DNA of 64,000 nucleotides from Bacteroidales bacterium. Lineage in GTDB: Bacteria; Bacteroidota; Bacteroidia; Bacteroidales; F082. Numbering within the stretch: the stretch's first letter is position 1; each line of letters starts with the position of its first letter. A program made the position numbers and the translations under genes. Of the stretch, positions 51,733 to 60,249 are shown in pieces. The DNA lies in NCBI GenBank assembly GCA_021647205.1, contig JAKIVD010000008.1:62001-126000 (forward strand), in the 5' to 3' direction. The notes under the pieces are model-generated. The model had not been told where the DNA came from. It saw nothing but the letters and a program-made list of their open reading frames with translations, and did no database searches.

Positions 51733-52179
51733 TTATTGCTGCGGCGCAGGATAAATCATCCGGATAACAATCAGGGTGTCGTTATTCGGACTGAAAACAG
51801 CATCTTCAAACCTCGGTATCTTCAGCTTTCCCGACGGGCTGCCCGAAACACCCACGCCTTCTGCCGGAATCTTCATTGACCTGGTATTGAGCACTCCATC
51901 CCCATTGGCATCATGATAGACGGCAACAGCATAATTTCCCGGTGGTACCTTCTTAAAACGGTAAGAAACAGTGTGGTTTTCGATTTCCAATTCAGCAGCC
52001 CTGAACGGATTGGTCTTGCTTTTAAAGCCGGAAGGGTTATCGAAAAGGGCAATCATTATCCGGCCTGCCGTTCCTTTAATGTCGTCCACAACTATCCTGA
52101 CATCTGCCGTTTGCCCATTGACCCCGGTAAAGACAAAGAGAAATAGTAAAACAATTGCTGTATTTTTTTTACTTCGCAT
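51733..52179 (-). CDS. DUF2141-domain secreted protein
   Basis: 148 residues from the ATG at 52179 (a TTG at 52188 is not needed). Signal peptide ends FVFTGVNGQTA. The domain has VDDIKGTAGRIMIALFDNPSGF, split here as KGTAGRIMIALFD, followed by VSYRFKKVPPGNYAVAVYHDANGDG and EGVGVSGSPSG, the DUF2141 signature. Predicted periplasmic or outer-membrane beta-sandwich; function unknown. Its promoter sits directly before the start. Confidence 0.85.
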   Translation of the reverse strand: MRSKKNTAIVLLFLFVFTGVNGQTADVRIVVDDIKGTAGRIMIALFDNPSGFKSKTNPFRAAELEIENHTVSYRFKKVPPGNYAVAVYHDANGDGVLNTRSMKIPAEGVGVSGSPSGKLKIPRFEDAVFSPNNDTLIVIRMIYPAPQQ

Positions 52180-52185
52180 GGAAGA

Positions 52186-52193
52186 CAAAAGTA
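52186..52193 (-). promoter_or_regulatory. Bacteroidota -7 box (TACTTTTG) for the DUF2141 gene
   Basis: TAnnTTTG match 6 nt from the ATG at 52179; the shortest spacing seen in this window. Confidence 0.5.
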
Positions 52194-52260
52194 AAACAAA
52201 ATAGATGAGACCGGGAAGCCCGAGATTGCCAGGCTTAAAAGAGATGTAAATGTTTTATCG

Positions 52261-52332
52261 CAACTTCAACTTTCAACCTCAACTTTCAACTTTTAACTTT
52301 CAACTTTCAACTTTTAACTTTCAACTTATAAC
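52261..52332. repeat. AT-rich tandem repeat of the type (AACTTTC)n
   Basis: About 72 nt of direct repeats of CAACTTTCAACTTT-like units with T-rich variants (AACTTTTAACTTTC). Located in the gap between the DUF2141 gene and the convergent small membrane-protein gene. Slippage-prone. Not a CRISPR: units are contiguous with no spacers. Confidence 0.85.
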
Positions 52333-52338
52333 TCCCCC

Positions 52339-52806
52339 CTATCCTTCCTTCCTGCTTTCAGCTTCTTCGAGTGCCAGGTCGAGGAAGTTCCGCAACCGGG
52401 CCATTTGCCTGTTGGCTTGTTTTTGTCCGAATTTGGCGGCAAGAAACACCATCAGCCACAAAAGAGCAGCAACAGGGACACTCCACAGCCAGGGGGCTTC
52501 CATGCCGAGCATCCACTGAGAAACACCGAGGGCACCACCAAAAATAAATATGATAATAATGCCCATATAAAAAAACATGAACATGGTCCAGATTTTTGGT
52601 TTAGGGCCCACAACACCATTCACCAGCGAACCGCCTTTGACTTGTTCAACGCTCACATGAAGTTCAGGTGACCAATAATCCTGCTCGTCTTCGGGAATCT
52701 TCAGGTAAGCATGGTTCAACAGGGTATTTCCGGATACTTTTTCTTTGTTTTCCCTGAGTTTTCCCACAATCGAATCCATGATTTCCTCAGTGGTCAAAGT
52801 TGTCAT
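52339..52806 (-). CDS. Hypothetical two-TM membrane protein
   Basis: 155 residues from the ATG at 52806 (MTTLTTEEIMDSIV); an in-frame ATG at 52842 would add 12 residues. A soluble N-terminal half is followed by two membrane helices (WTMFMFFYMGIIIIFIFGGALG; WLWSVPVAALLWLMVFLAA) and a C-terminal amphipathic helix (RLRNFLDLALEEAES). No family recognised. Confidence 0.6.
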   Translation of the reverse strand: MTTLTTEEIMDSIVGKLRENKEKVSGNTLLNHAYLKIPEDEQDYWSPELHVSVEQVKGGSLVNGVVGPKPKIWTMFMFFYMGIIIIFIFGGALGVSQWMLGMEAPWLWSVPVAALLWLMVFLAAKFGQKQANRQMARLRNFLDLALEEAESRKEG

Positions 52807-53000
52807 CAAGCTACACCTCGGTCGAATGGCTAACGGTTTCATCGAAATAAATTAATTGGGTGTTTGCTTTGGTGCTGCGAAGATAAGAAAATATCCGGTC
52901 GGTAACACATTTAGGGTTGCAGCCCGCAGAAAGCTGACAGCCAAATTGAAAAAAGACCGGAAGGAATCGATCTAATCCAAACCGAAATCCATTTATTTCC

Positions 53001-53008
53001 TAATTTTG
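53001..53008 (+). promoter_or_regulatory. Bacteroidota -7 box (TAATTTTG) for purB
   Basis: TAnnTTTG match 17 nt upstream of the ATG at 53026. Confidence 0.5.
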
Positions 53009-53025
53009 ACAAAAAAAACAGCCTC

Positions 53026-54378
53026 ATGGAACTTTCCCCATTAACTGCTACTTCACCGGTTGACGGACGATACAGAAACAAGACCGACGAACTCTCCGAT
53101 TTCTTTTCGGAATATGCCTTGTTCAAATACCGGGTACAAGTCGAGATTGAATATTTCATCGCCTTGTGCACGTTGCCGCTTCCAGGACTGGAAGGATTTG
53201 ACAGTAAGTATTTTGACCGGCTGAGAAACATCTACAAGAACTTTACACCCGATGATGCGGCGGCAGTTAAAACCATCGAACAGACAACCAACCACGACGT
53301 GAAAGCGGTGGAATATTTCATCAAAGAATGCTTTGACGAATTGGGGCTGACAGCATTTAAGGAGTTTGTGCATTTTGGGCTGACCTCGCAGGACATTAAC
53401 AATACCGCCCAGCCCCTGGCCCTGAAAGATGCCCACAACCTGGTGCTTAACCCTTTGATTGAGAAGCTCGTCAATAAAATCAACCTGTCGGCTTTTGCAT
53501 GGAAAGATATCTCGTTACTGGCACGCACACACGGACAGCCGGCCTCGCCGACCAAACTGGGCAAAGAGTTTTATGTATTTGTAGAACGCCTCGAAAACCA
53601 ATTGGACCTTTTGCACACCATTCCTTTCTCGGGAAAATTTGGCGGGGCTACCGGAAACATGAATGCACATGTAGTGGCTTACCCCCAAATTGACTGGGAG
53701 AAATTTGCCTGCGATTTTCTCAAAAACGAACTTAAAATCCATCGGCAGAAAACCACAACCCAAATTGAGCATTACGATTTCCTGGCGGCTTATTTTCAGG
53801 CTCTTTCACGTATCAACACCATCCTCATTGACCTATGCAGGGACATCTGGACTTACATTTCCATGGACTATTTCAAACAAAAAATAAAAACGGGTGAAAT
53901 TGGTTCTTCGGCCATGCCCCATAAGGTGAACCCCATCGACTTTGAAAATGCAGAAGGCAACCTGGGAATCGCCAACGCAATGCTGCACCACCTGGCAGAG
54001 AAATTGCCGGTATCGCGCCTGCAACGTGATTTGACCGACTCCACGGTCATGCGGAACATCGGGGTGCCCCTTGCCCACATGCTCATCGCCATTAAATCGC
54101 TGCTGAAGGGCTTTGACAAATTATTGCTGAACGAAGCCAAAATCGCTGCCGAGCTCGAAGACAACTGGGCAGTGGTCGCCGAGGCCATTCAGACCATCCT
54201 GCGACGCGAAAACTACCCCAATCCCTACGAAGCACTTAAGAGCCTTACACGCACCAACGAAAAAATCACCGGCGAATCCATCCGCAACTTCATCCTCGGG
54301 CTGGATGTTTCGGAGGAGCTGAAAAACGAACTGCTGACAATCAGCCCGTCGAATTATACGGGAATGGAATTGATTTAG
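53026..54378 (+). CDS. purB: Adenylosuccinate lyase
   Basis: 450 residues, ATG at 53026 (MELSPLTATSPVDGRY). Fumarase/aspartase superfamily with the signature GSSAMPHKVNPIDFENAEGN (split as SSAMPHKVNP), TSQDINNTAQ and HGQPASPTKLGKEF. It catalyses two steps of purine synthesis: release of fumarate from SAICAR and from adenylosuccinate. Cytosolic tetramer. Full length. Its stop codon is followed by the repeat elements at 54397-54479. Confidence 0.95.
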   Translation: MELSPLTATSPVDGRYRNKTDELSDFFSEYALFKYRVQVEIEYFIALCTLPLPGLEGFDSKYFDRLRNIYKNFTPDDAAAVKTIEQTTNHDVKAVEYFIKECFDELGLTAFKEFVHFGLTSQDINNTAQPLALKDAHNLVLNPLIEKLVNKINLSAFAWKDISLLARTHGQPASPTKLGKEFYVFVERLENQLDLLHTIPFSGKFGGATGNMNAHVVAYPQIDWEKFACDFLKNELKIHRQKTTTQIEHYDFLAAYFQALSRINTILIDLCRDIWTYISMDYFKQKIKTGEIGSSAMPHKVNPIDFENAEGNLGIANAMLHHLAEKLPVSRLQRDLTDSTVMRNIGVPLAHMLIAIKSLLKGFDKLLLNEAKIAAELEDNWAVVAEAIQTILRRENYPNPYEALKSLTRTNEKITGESIRNFILGLDVSEELKNELLTISPSNYTGMELI

Positions 54379-54396
54379 GATTTGTTAAAGCAACCC

Positions 54397-54419
54397 AATC
54401 CCGTTAGGGATTAAATATT
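54397..54419. repeat. Short Bacteroidota interspersed repeat, copy 1
   Basis: Contains TCCC-GTTA-GGGA and ATTAAATATT. I recall similar CCCGTAGGGACGAAATATTTATAG elements scattered in Bacteroidota genomes, recognised from memory and unverified. Confidence 0.5.
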
Positions 54420-54445
54420 CCCAGAAAAAAACAGAAATCAAACAG

Positions 54446-54479
54446 AGTCCCGTAAGGACGAAATATTTATAGCCCCGTT
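54446..54479. repeat. Short Bacteroidota interspersed repeat, copy 2
   Basis: AGTCC-CGTA-AGGACGAAATATTTATAGCCCC region: same layout as copy 1 (hairpin then AAATATT), 27 nt further on, ending next to the ABC transporter ATG. Confidence 0.55.
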
Positions 54480-54481
54480 AA

Positions 54482-56302
54482 ATGAAAAAATTCTATCGTG
54501 TCCTTGTTTACATCAAACCCTACCTCGGTTATGCGGGGTTAAATGTGGTTTTCAATATTTTCACCATTATTTTCTCATTGTTTTCATTTGCCTTGTTGAT
54601 TCCTTTCCTGAACCTGCTGTTTGGCATCAACGAACTGGTAACCGTAAAACCGGAATTGGGGTTTTCAACCGGTGCTTTTCTCGATTACCTCAATTACGAA
54701 ATTAGCAACGTCATCCTGTCAGAAGGTAAAATACAAGCCCTGGTGTACATTTGCCTGATCCTTATCGGTGCTTTCTTTTTCCGCAACCTTGCACGTTTTT
54801 TTGCCATGTATTACATGGCAAATGTCCGCATCGGTGCGGTTAAAGGTATCCGCAACGACATCTACAAAAAACTGCTTATCCTCCCGCTGTCATTTTTCTC
54901 GCGGCACAAAAAGGGCGACATCATTGCACGCGTAACCACCGATGTTCAGGAAGTCGAGTTTTCCATCATGAACTACCTTGAAATGCTTGTTCGCGACCCC
55001 ATTACCATCATCGCCTACCTGGCATTTATGATCAGCATGAGTCCCGGGCTTACCTTGTTCGTTTTGATTATCCTGCCTGTCACAGGACTCCTGATCGGGC
55101 GTATCGGGAAGAGCCTCCGCAAGCAGTCAAAAATCGGGCAGACCCGTTTTGCAGGATTACTTTCAATAATTGAAGAAAGCATTTCGGGCCTGCGGATAAT
55201 TAAAGCTTTCAATGCCATTGATTATTCCGATGAAAAGTTTAAAGGACAGAACACCAGCTACGCCAAAATCCTGCTGTGGATTTACCGCCGCCGCGATTTG
55301 TCGTCACCGCTGAGCGAATTTCTGTCATCGGTGGTAATTGTCGTTGTTTTGTGGTTCGGCGGACAAATGGTGCTTTCCGATTCACCAACCATCCAGGCAG
55401 CAGACTTCATCACTTACATCGTGGTGTTTTCACAGATTATCCCCCCGGCCAAAACCTTTGCACAGGGTTTTTACAGCATCCAGAAAGGTATTGCTTCTGC
55501 CGAACGCATCTTCGAAATACTGGATGCCGAGGAAGTCATAGAGGAAAAACCCGACGCCCTGCCCATTCAGTCTTTCGAGAAAGCCATCGAATACCGCCAT
55601 GTGCATTTTAAATATGAACAGGAGCCGGTTCTCAAAGACATTAACCTGAAAATAAGCAGGGGAAAACTGATTGCCCTTGTGGGCGAATCGGGTGGCGGGA
55701 AATCAACAATGGTTGACCTGTTGCCGCGCTTTTACGATGTGGATGAGGGCGGCTTGTTTATTGACGGGAAAAACATCAAAGACTACAAAATCAACGACCT
55801 GCGCGGGCTGATGGGCATCGTCTCGCAGGAAAGTATTTTGTTTAACGACAGTATTTTTAACAACATTGCCTTTGGTGAAAAAGGGGTGACAGAAGAAGAA
55901 GTGATTGCCGCAGCCAAAGTGGCCAACGCCCACCAGTTTATTGTTGAAACCGAATATGGCTACCAGACAAACATTGGTGACAGGGGAACAAAGCTTTCCG
56001 GCGGGCAACGGCAGCGCTTGAGCATTGCCCGTGCCGTACTGGCCAACCCGCCCATCCTCATTCTTGATGAAGCCACTTCCTCCCTTGACACCGAATCGGA
56101 AAAACTGGTACAGAGCGCCCTCGCCAACGTGATGAAAGACCGCACTTCGGTGGTGATTGCCCACCGCCTGTCAACCATCCAGCATGCCGATGAAATCATC
56201 GTCCTGAAAAAAGGTGAAATCGTCGAGCGTGGTACTCATGAAGAGCTTGTAATTAAAAATGGTGTTTACAAGCGCTTGCAGGACATGCAGTCGTTTGAAT
56301 AG
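54482..56302 (+). CDS. MsbA-like ABC exporter (fused permease/ATPase)
   Basis: 606 residues, ATG at 54482. Residues 1-330 are a six-helix ABC transmembrane domain; from about 360 an ATPase domain with Walker A GESGGGKST, signature LSGGQRQRLS, Walker B ILILDEATSSLD and the switch His in IAHRLST. Half-transporter that dimerises. MsbA relatives flip lipid A or lipids across the inner membrane; other substrates (drugs, peptides) are possible. Followed by a C10 tract. Confidence 0.88.
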   Translation: MKKFYRVLVYIKPYLGYAGLNVVFNIFTIIFSLFSFALLIPFLNLLFGINELVTVKPELGFSTGAFLDYLNYEISNVILSEGKIQALVYICLILIGAFFFRNLARFFAMYYMANVRIGAVKGIRNDIYKKLLILPLSFFSRHKKGDIIARVTTDVQEVEFSIMNYLEMLVRDPITIIAYLAFMISMSPGLTLFVLIILPVTGLLIGRIGKSLRKQSKIGQTRFAGLLSIIEESISGLRIIKAFNAIDYSDEKFKGQNTSYAKILLWIYRRRDLSSPLSEFLSSVVIVVVLWFGGQMVLSDSPTIQAADFITYIVVFSQIIPPAKTFAQGFYSIQKGIASAERIFEILDAEEVIEEKPDALPIQSFEKAIEYRHVHFKYEQEPVLKDINLKISRGKLIALVGESGGGKSTMVDLLPRFYDVDEGGLFIDGKNIKDYKINDLRGLMGIVSQESILFNDSIFNNIAFGEKGVTEEEVIAAAKVANAHQFIVETEYGYQTNIGDRGTKLSGGQRQRLSIARAVLANPPILILDEATSSLDTESEKLVQSALANVMKDRTSVVIAHRLSTIQHADEIIVLKKGEIVERGTHEELVIKNGVYKRLQDMQSFE

Positions 56303-56311
56303 TAAAAAGCG

Positions 56312-56321
56312 CCCCCCCCCC
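56312..56321. repeat. Homopolymer tract C10
   Basis: Ten consecutive C, 10 nt after the ABC transporter stop codon, outside any recognised gene. Prone to slippage and sequencing error; no reading frame depends on it. Confidence 0.8.
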
Positions 56322-56458
56322 TGACTTTCTTTTGGGTATCCATCTTGAGCCCGCTTTCTTTTTTTCATAAACATAAGCTGTTCATCCGGTTAAAGATTTA
56401 TTTTAGTAATTTGTAATAAATTTGAGTCCAACACTACTATATAAGAAACAGCTTTGCC

Positions 56459-56965
56459 ATGCCTCCCCTGAAGGAAGAATTTCTTGAAGTACTGTCGAAA
56501 TACCAGGGTATCCTTCACAAGGTCAACCTGATATATTTTCGGAACAAGGCCGACCGGGAAGATAACTTTCAGGAAATTGTATACCAACTCTGGAAGTCGT
56601 TTCCGGGCCTGAAAAACAAAAACAGCATGGGTTCCTGGATTTATGCTGTCGCGATAAACACCTCCATTTCGAGAATCAGAAAAACGATGCGGGTCGAATA
56701 CCGCGAGAAACTTCCCGAAGCCACCGACAAGATGGATATTGCAGAAGAAATGTCGCGCAACGAATCTTTTCAGCACCTGCTCCAGGCCATTTACAAACTT
56801 AACGAGACCGATAAGTCAATCATCCTGTTGTACCTCGAAGAAAAAAGCTACGGGGAAATTTCCGAAATCACCGGAATCTCAAAATCCAATGTTGGCGTAC
56901 GCATCAAACGGGCTAAAGAAAAATTAAAGCAAAAATTAATACATTTAGATCATGGAAACGAATGA
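56459..56965 (+). CDS. ECF-type RNA polymerase sigma factor
   Basis: 168 residues, ATG at 56459. Sigma region 2 (DNFQEIVYQLWKSFPGLKN, SWIYAVAINTSISRIRK) and sigma region 4 (LNETDKSIILLYLEEKSYGEISEITG, SNVGVRIKRAKEKLKQKL) with a helix-turn-helix. No region 1 or 3, so group IV. It directs transcription in response to an unknown signal. The next gene overlaps it by 14 nt, the usual sigma-antisigma pairing. Confidence 0.9.
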   Translation: MPPLKEEFLEVLSKYQGILHKVNLIYFRNKADREDNFQEIVYQLWKSFPGLKNKNSMGSWIYAVAINTSISRIRKTMRVEYREKLPEATDKMDIAEEMSRNESFQHLLQAIYKLNETDKSIILLYLEEKSYGEISEITGISKSNVGVRIKRAKEKLKQKLIHLDHGNE

Positions 56966-57569
56966 ACTGCAAAACACCTGGAAAGAACTAAATATGAGTA
57001 CAAAGCTGAAGACCAAAGAAGAATTGGAACAGGTGCTCACCAGGAAGTCTAGACAAACATTGAATCAGTTTGTGGTTGTGGTTGGCATGGCAAGCCTGGT
57101 TTGTGCGGTGCTGGTCACCTTTCTGTTCTTCACGGCAATGAACCGCCCGGATGATAAAATATACCAACTCAACAACCTTGTACTCGGGCTGGTAACTGTA
57201 ATTGCCCTGATTTCGTCCCTGTACTCATGGCATCGTTTACAACACAACAAATACGAACTGTCAGTAAAAGTCTGGCTGGAAAACAACATCAATCTTTTGT
57301 CCGGTTGGCTAAGCGGAATCCATAGCAGATTGTATCTTTTCCTCATTCCTTTCATCTACATTTTAACTGTTTTGTCCATTCATGTTTATTTTGAAAACAA
57401 ACCGTTTACAGAAGTCTTCCGGTCAGCCGAAACAGTTATTGGACTGCTCGTTGCTGCACCGGTCGGGCTCTTTGTTTCGTATTATGTTGCCAGGAAAATT
57501 CGCAAACAGTACTCGGAAAAGCTGGAATATCTAAAATACCTGTACAATTGCCTTTGCAGGACGGACTAA
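56952..57569 (+). CDS. Putative membrane anti-sigma factor / hypothetical membrane protein
   Basis: 205 residues, ATG at 56952 inside the end of the sigma gene. An N-terminal cytosolic part (NELQNTWKELNMS) is followed by four membrane helices (FVVVVGMASLVCAVLVTFLFF; LVLGLVTVIALISSLYSW; LFLIPFIYILTVLSIHVYF; VIGLLVAAPVGLFVSYYVA). The zinc-binding ZAS motif is not present. Anti-sigma function is inferred only from overlap with the sigma factor. Confidence 0.6.
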   Translation: METNELQNTWKELNMSTKLKTKEELEQVLTRKSRQTLNQFVVVVGMASLVCAVLVTFLFFTAMNRPDDKIYQLNNLVLGLVTVIALISSLYSWHRLQHNKYELSVKVWLENNINLLSGWLSGIHSRLYLFLIPFIYILTVLSIHVYFENKPFTEVFRSAETVIGLLVAAPVGLFVSYYVARKIRKQYSEKLEYLKYLYNCLCRTD

Positions 57570-57784
57570 GGTTCTTTAGCAAACTCGTTCATAAAAAGAT
57601 TTCGCCTTTCCCATATCCGTCAACACCTGCTCTTGTCCGCAAATAATGGCAGGCAGACTAAAAAGGTCAACATCCTGATAATTCCCGGGTGATTGCCAAC
57701 AGAAACATCCCGCTTGAATATTCTTAATCCATTACGCAAAACCAAACCAATCTAAATACTATTTTTGTCAAAAAAAATTACAGC
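57570..57784. other. Gap between the putative anti-sigma and DUF5606 genes
   Basis: 215 nt. No gene or strong hairpin seen, except the promoter box at 57760. Confidence 0.4.
57760..57767 (+). promoter_or_regulatory. Bacteroidota -7 box (TATTTTTG) for the DUF5606 gene
   Basis: Perfect TAnnTTTG element 17 nt upstream of the ATG at 57785. Confidence 0.5.
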
Positions 57785-58306
57785 ATGGATTTAAGTAAGA
57801 TTTTATCAATCTCCGGAAAGCCGGGATTGTACAAAAAAGTCGGCGAATCGAAGAACGGGTTGATTGTTGAGTCATTTATTGACGGGAAAAAAATTCCTGC
57901 TTTTCCGCATGAGCGAATCAGTTCACTGAAGGAAATCAGTATTTATACTGAAAGCGACGACATTGCCTTGTGGAAGGTGCTCAAAAAACTGCAGGAAGTG
58001 CAGGAAGGCAAGCCCATTGAAAACCCGAAAAAGGCAAGCGCCGATGACCTGAAGGCATTGTTTGAACAAATCATTCCCGATTACGACAAAGATTCGGTTT
58101 ACGCTTCCGACATGAAAAAAGTGTTCAGTTGGTACAACCAGTTGCTGGAGAAAGATATGCTGGATTTTAGCGAACAGGAAGCAGAAGAAAAGGGGATGGA
58201 GGAAGCTGAAGACGGAAGTCAGGAGACGGAAGACGGAAGTCAGGAGACGGAAGACGGGAGTCAGGGGACGGAAGACGGGAGTCAGGGGACGGAAGACGGG
58301 AAGTGA
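57785..58306 (+). CDS. DUF5606 protein with repetitive acidic C-terminal tail
   Basis: 173 residues, ATG at 57785. Residues 1-130 match the DUF5606 family of Bacteroidota (LSKILSISGKPGLYK, IVESFIDGKKIPAFP, FEQIIPDYDKDSVY), function unknown. The last 35 residues are four copies of TEDGSQE/TEDGSQG encoded by a 21-bp direct repeat, in frame to the stop, so the tail length can vary by 7 residues. The domain itself ends about residue 135. Cytosolic. Confidence 0.8.
   Translation: MDLSKILSISGKPGLYKKVGESKNGLIVESFIDGKKIPAFPHERISSLKEISIYTESDDIALWKVLKKLQEVQEGKPIENPKKASADDLKALFEQIIPDYDKDSVYASDMKKVFSWYNQLLEKDMLDFSEQEAEEKGMEEAEDGSQETEDGSQETEDGSQGTEDGSQGTEDGK
58208..58303 (+). repeat. 21-bp minisatellite in the DUF5606 coding sequence
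   Basis: Four consecutive 21-bp units (GAAGACGGAAGTCAGGAGACG and the variant with GGG) at 58208-58228, 58229-58249, 58250-58270 and 58271-58291, plus 12 nt partial. Units 1-2 and 3-4 form two identical pairs differing by A-to-G changes. Length is a multiple of three, so copy number changes keep the frame. Confidence 0.9.
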
Positions 58307-58407
58307 TAAAACTGACAACGAACAACAGGAAAGACCTTCCAGCGTCCTTTTTGGACCTGGAAGCGTCTGGGTGGCGGCTCAGGCAACAGTAAACTGTCAA
58401 CAACCCC

Positions 58408-59172
58408 ATGAAACACATACAGGATTTTAAGGTAAAAGGTTACCGCCGGCTCAACCCGGAAAACTACATCCTGACTTTGCAGGGTGAAAGTTTGGAGACA
58501 GCTATTTATCCTGGCAACTTCGCTGAAATTGCTGTACCCGGCGCACCCGGTATTTTTCTGCGCAGGCCCATTTCCATTCTTGATTTTAATCCTGTTCAAA
58601 ACACCATCGGTTTCTACATCAAAGCCATCGGAAAGGGCACCCGCCAACTGGGCAGGCTGGCCGAAGGCGAAACTGTCAACCTTGTTTACCCCCTGGGGAA
58701 TTCTTTTTCTGCAATTGAAAATGGAAAAGCCCTGATTGTTGGCGGCGGTTCGGGAATAGCTCCCTTTATCCAACTGGGCAGGGCACTGCAGCACAACAAT
58801 ATCCAAACGACTTTTCTTATCGGGGGACGCACAAAAAATGATGTGTTTTTAACAGACGAATTCCGTGAATCTGGAGAGGTTCTGGTAACGACCGAAGATG
58901 GCAGCCTGGGCGAAAAAGGAATGGTGACCGACCATTCCGTCTTTAAGGGAGAATTTAATTTCGACAAAATCTACACCTGCGGCCCTGATCCCATGATGAA
59001 AGCCATCGCAAGCATTGCCACCGAAAATAATATTGACTGCGAAGCTTCCCTCGAAAATATGATGGCCTGTGGCATCGGCGCCTGCCTCTGCTGTGTTACG
59101 CCAACCGTCAACGGCAACAAAGTGGTCTGTACCGAAGGCCCCGTTTTTAACACAAAAGTACTGGGATGGTAG
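58408..59172 (+). CDS. pyrK: Dihydroorotate dehydrogenase electron-transfer subunit
   Basis: 254 residues, ATG at 58408. FAD/NAD ferredoxin-reductase fold: FLRRPISI (FAD), [16 protein letters not shown] (NAD), and near the C-terminus [19 protein letters not shown], split as CGIGACLCC, which gives the cysteines of the [2Fe-2S] cluster. With PyrD type 1B it links dihydroorotate oxidation to NAD. Its stop overlaps pyrD by 7 nt. Confidence 0.92.
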   Translation: MKHIQDFKVKGYRRLNPENYILTLQGESLETAIYPGNFAEIAVPGAPGIFLRRPISILDFNPVQNTIGFYIKAIGKGTRQLGRLAEGETVNLVYPLGNSFSAIENGKALIVGGGSGIAPFIQLGRALQHNNIQTTFLIGGRTKNDVFLTDEFRESGEVLVTTEDGSLGEKGMVTDHSVFKGEFNFDKIYTCGPDPMMKAIASIATENNIDCEASLENMMACGIGACLCCVTPTVNGNKVVCTEGPVFNTKVLGW

Positions 59173-60077
59173 ATTTAAAAGTACAAATGGGCCCTCTCCA
59201 ATTAAAAAACCCCGTTTGCACGGCATCGGGAACCTTTGGCTTTGGCAGCGAGTTTGAAGATTTCTTCGACCTCAACCGCCTGGGCGGAATCTTCGTCAAA
59301 GGCCTTACCCTGAAACACCGCGAAGGCAACGACTATCCGCGCATGGCTGAAACCGCTTCGGGGATGCTGAATGCCGTTGGCCTGCAAAACAAGGGTGTCG
59401 ATTATTTCATTAATTCCATTTATCCCGAAATCAGGCATTACAACACCGAGATTATTCCCAATGTCAATGGGTCAACTGTTGAAGATTACATTGCCGTAAC
59501 TGAAAAACTCAACGAAGTGGAAGGCATCAACGCCATCGAACTGAACATTTCCTGTCCCAACGTAAAAGAGGGCGGAATGGCCTTTGGGGTGAGCTGCCCT
59601 TCTGCCATTGCCGTAACAGAAGCTGTACGAAAGGCTTACGACAAAACACTCATTGTCAAACTCTCACCCAATGTTACCGACATTACGGAAATTGCCAAAG
59701 GGGTGGAAGGCGCCGGCGCCGATGCTGTTTCACTCGTCAACACTTTTTTGGGTATGGCCATCGATGCCCAAAGCAGGAAACCTTTGCTTTCCACCATCAC
59801 CGGAGGCCTTTCGGGACCGGCCATCAAACCCATCGCCCTGCGCATGGTCTGGCAGGTTTACCAGGCCGTTAAAATCCCCATTTCGGGGATGGGCGGCATC
59901 ATGAACGCCACCGACGCCATCGAATTTATGCTTGCCGGCGCCACTTCCATTCAGGTTGGCACTGCCAATTTCATCGACCCACAGGTATCCGTTAAAATTA
60001 TCGAAGGTATTGAAGACTATTGTGAAAACAATGGCTTCAACAAAGCAAGCAATTTAGTGGGTGCCATCCAGGCCTGA
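59166..60077 (+). CDS. pyrD: Dihydroorotate dehydrogenase, class 1B catalytic subunit
   Basis: 303 residues, ATG at 59166 (MVDLKVQMG), overlapping pyrK. TIM-barrel FMN enzyme with [21 protein letters not shown] (the loop that bears the class 1B active-site cysteine), [23 protein letters not shown] and GMGGI. It oxidises dihydroorotate to orotate in pyrimidine synthesis. Partner PyrK is upstream. Confidence 0.93.
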   Translation: MVDLKVQMGPLQLKNPVCTASGTFGFGSEFEDFFDLNRLGGIFVKGLTLKHREGNDYPRMAETASGMLNAVGLQNKGVDYFINSIYPEIRHYNTEIIPNVNGSTVEDYIAVTEKLNEVEGINAIELNISCPNVKEGGMAFGVSCPSAIAVTEAVRKAYDKTLIVKLSPNVTDITEIAKGVEGAGADAVSLVNTFLGMAIDAQSRKPLLSTITGGLSGPAIKPIALRMVWQVYQAVKIPISGMGGIMNATDAIEFMLAGATSIQVGTANFIDPQVSVKIIEGIEDYCENNGFNKASNLVGAIQA

Positions 60078-60195
60078 AGGAAGACGGCTAAGACATGAGA
60101 TCAGACAGGAGAATGGAAGGTGCAAAAACCGAACAAGCCTGACAGATGACTTCCGGCTTCTGCCAACTAATCGTCTCACCCATTAAAATAATCCC

Positions 60196-60203
60196 TACTT
60201 TTG
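60196..60203 (+). promoter_or_regulatory. Bacteroidota -7 box (TACTTTTG) for the DUF4290-murA unit
   Basis: TAnnTTTG match 46 nt upstream of the ATG at 60250. Confidence 0.5.
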
Positions 60204-60249
60204 CACAAAATTTACAGCCTGTATTTTATCATTTCTTAAAACATTACAA

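Noticed and set aside
52261-52332. Possible CRISPR array
   Set aside because: Repeat units are contiguous and AT-rich with no unique spacers and no cas genes nearby.
58208-58303. Possible CRISPR array in the DUF5606 gene
   Set aside because: Tandem 21-bp units without spacers, in frame with a coding sequence.
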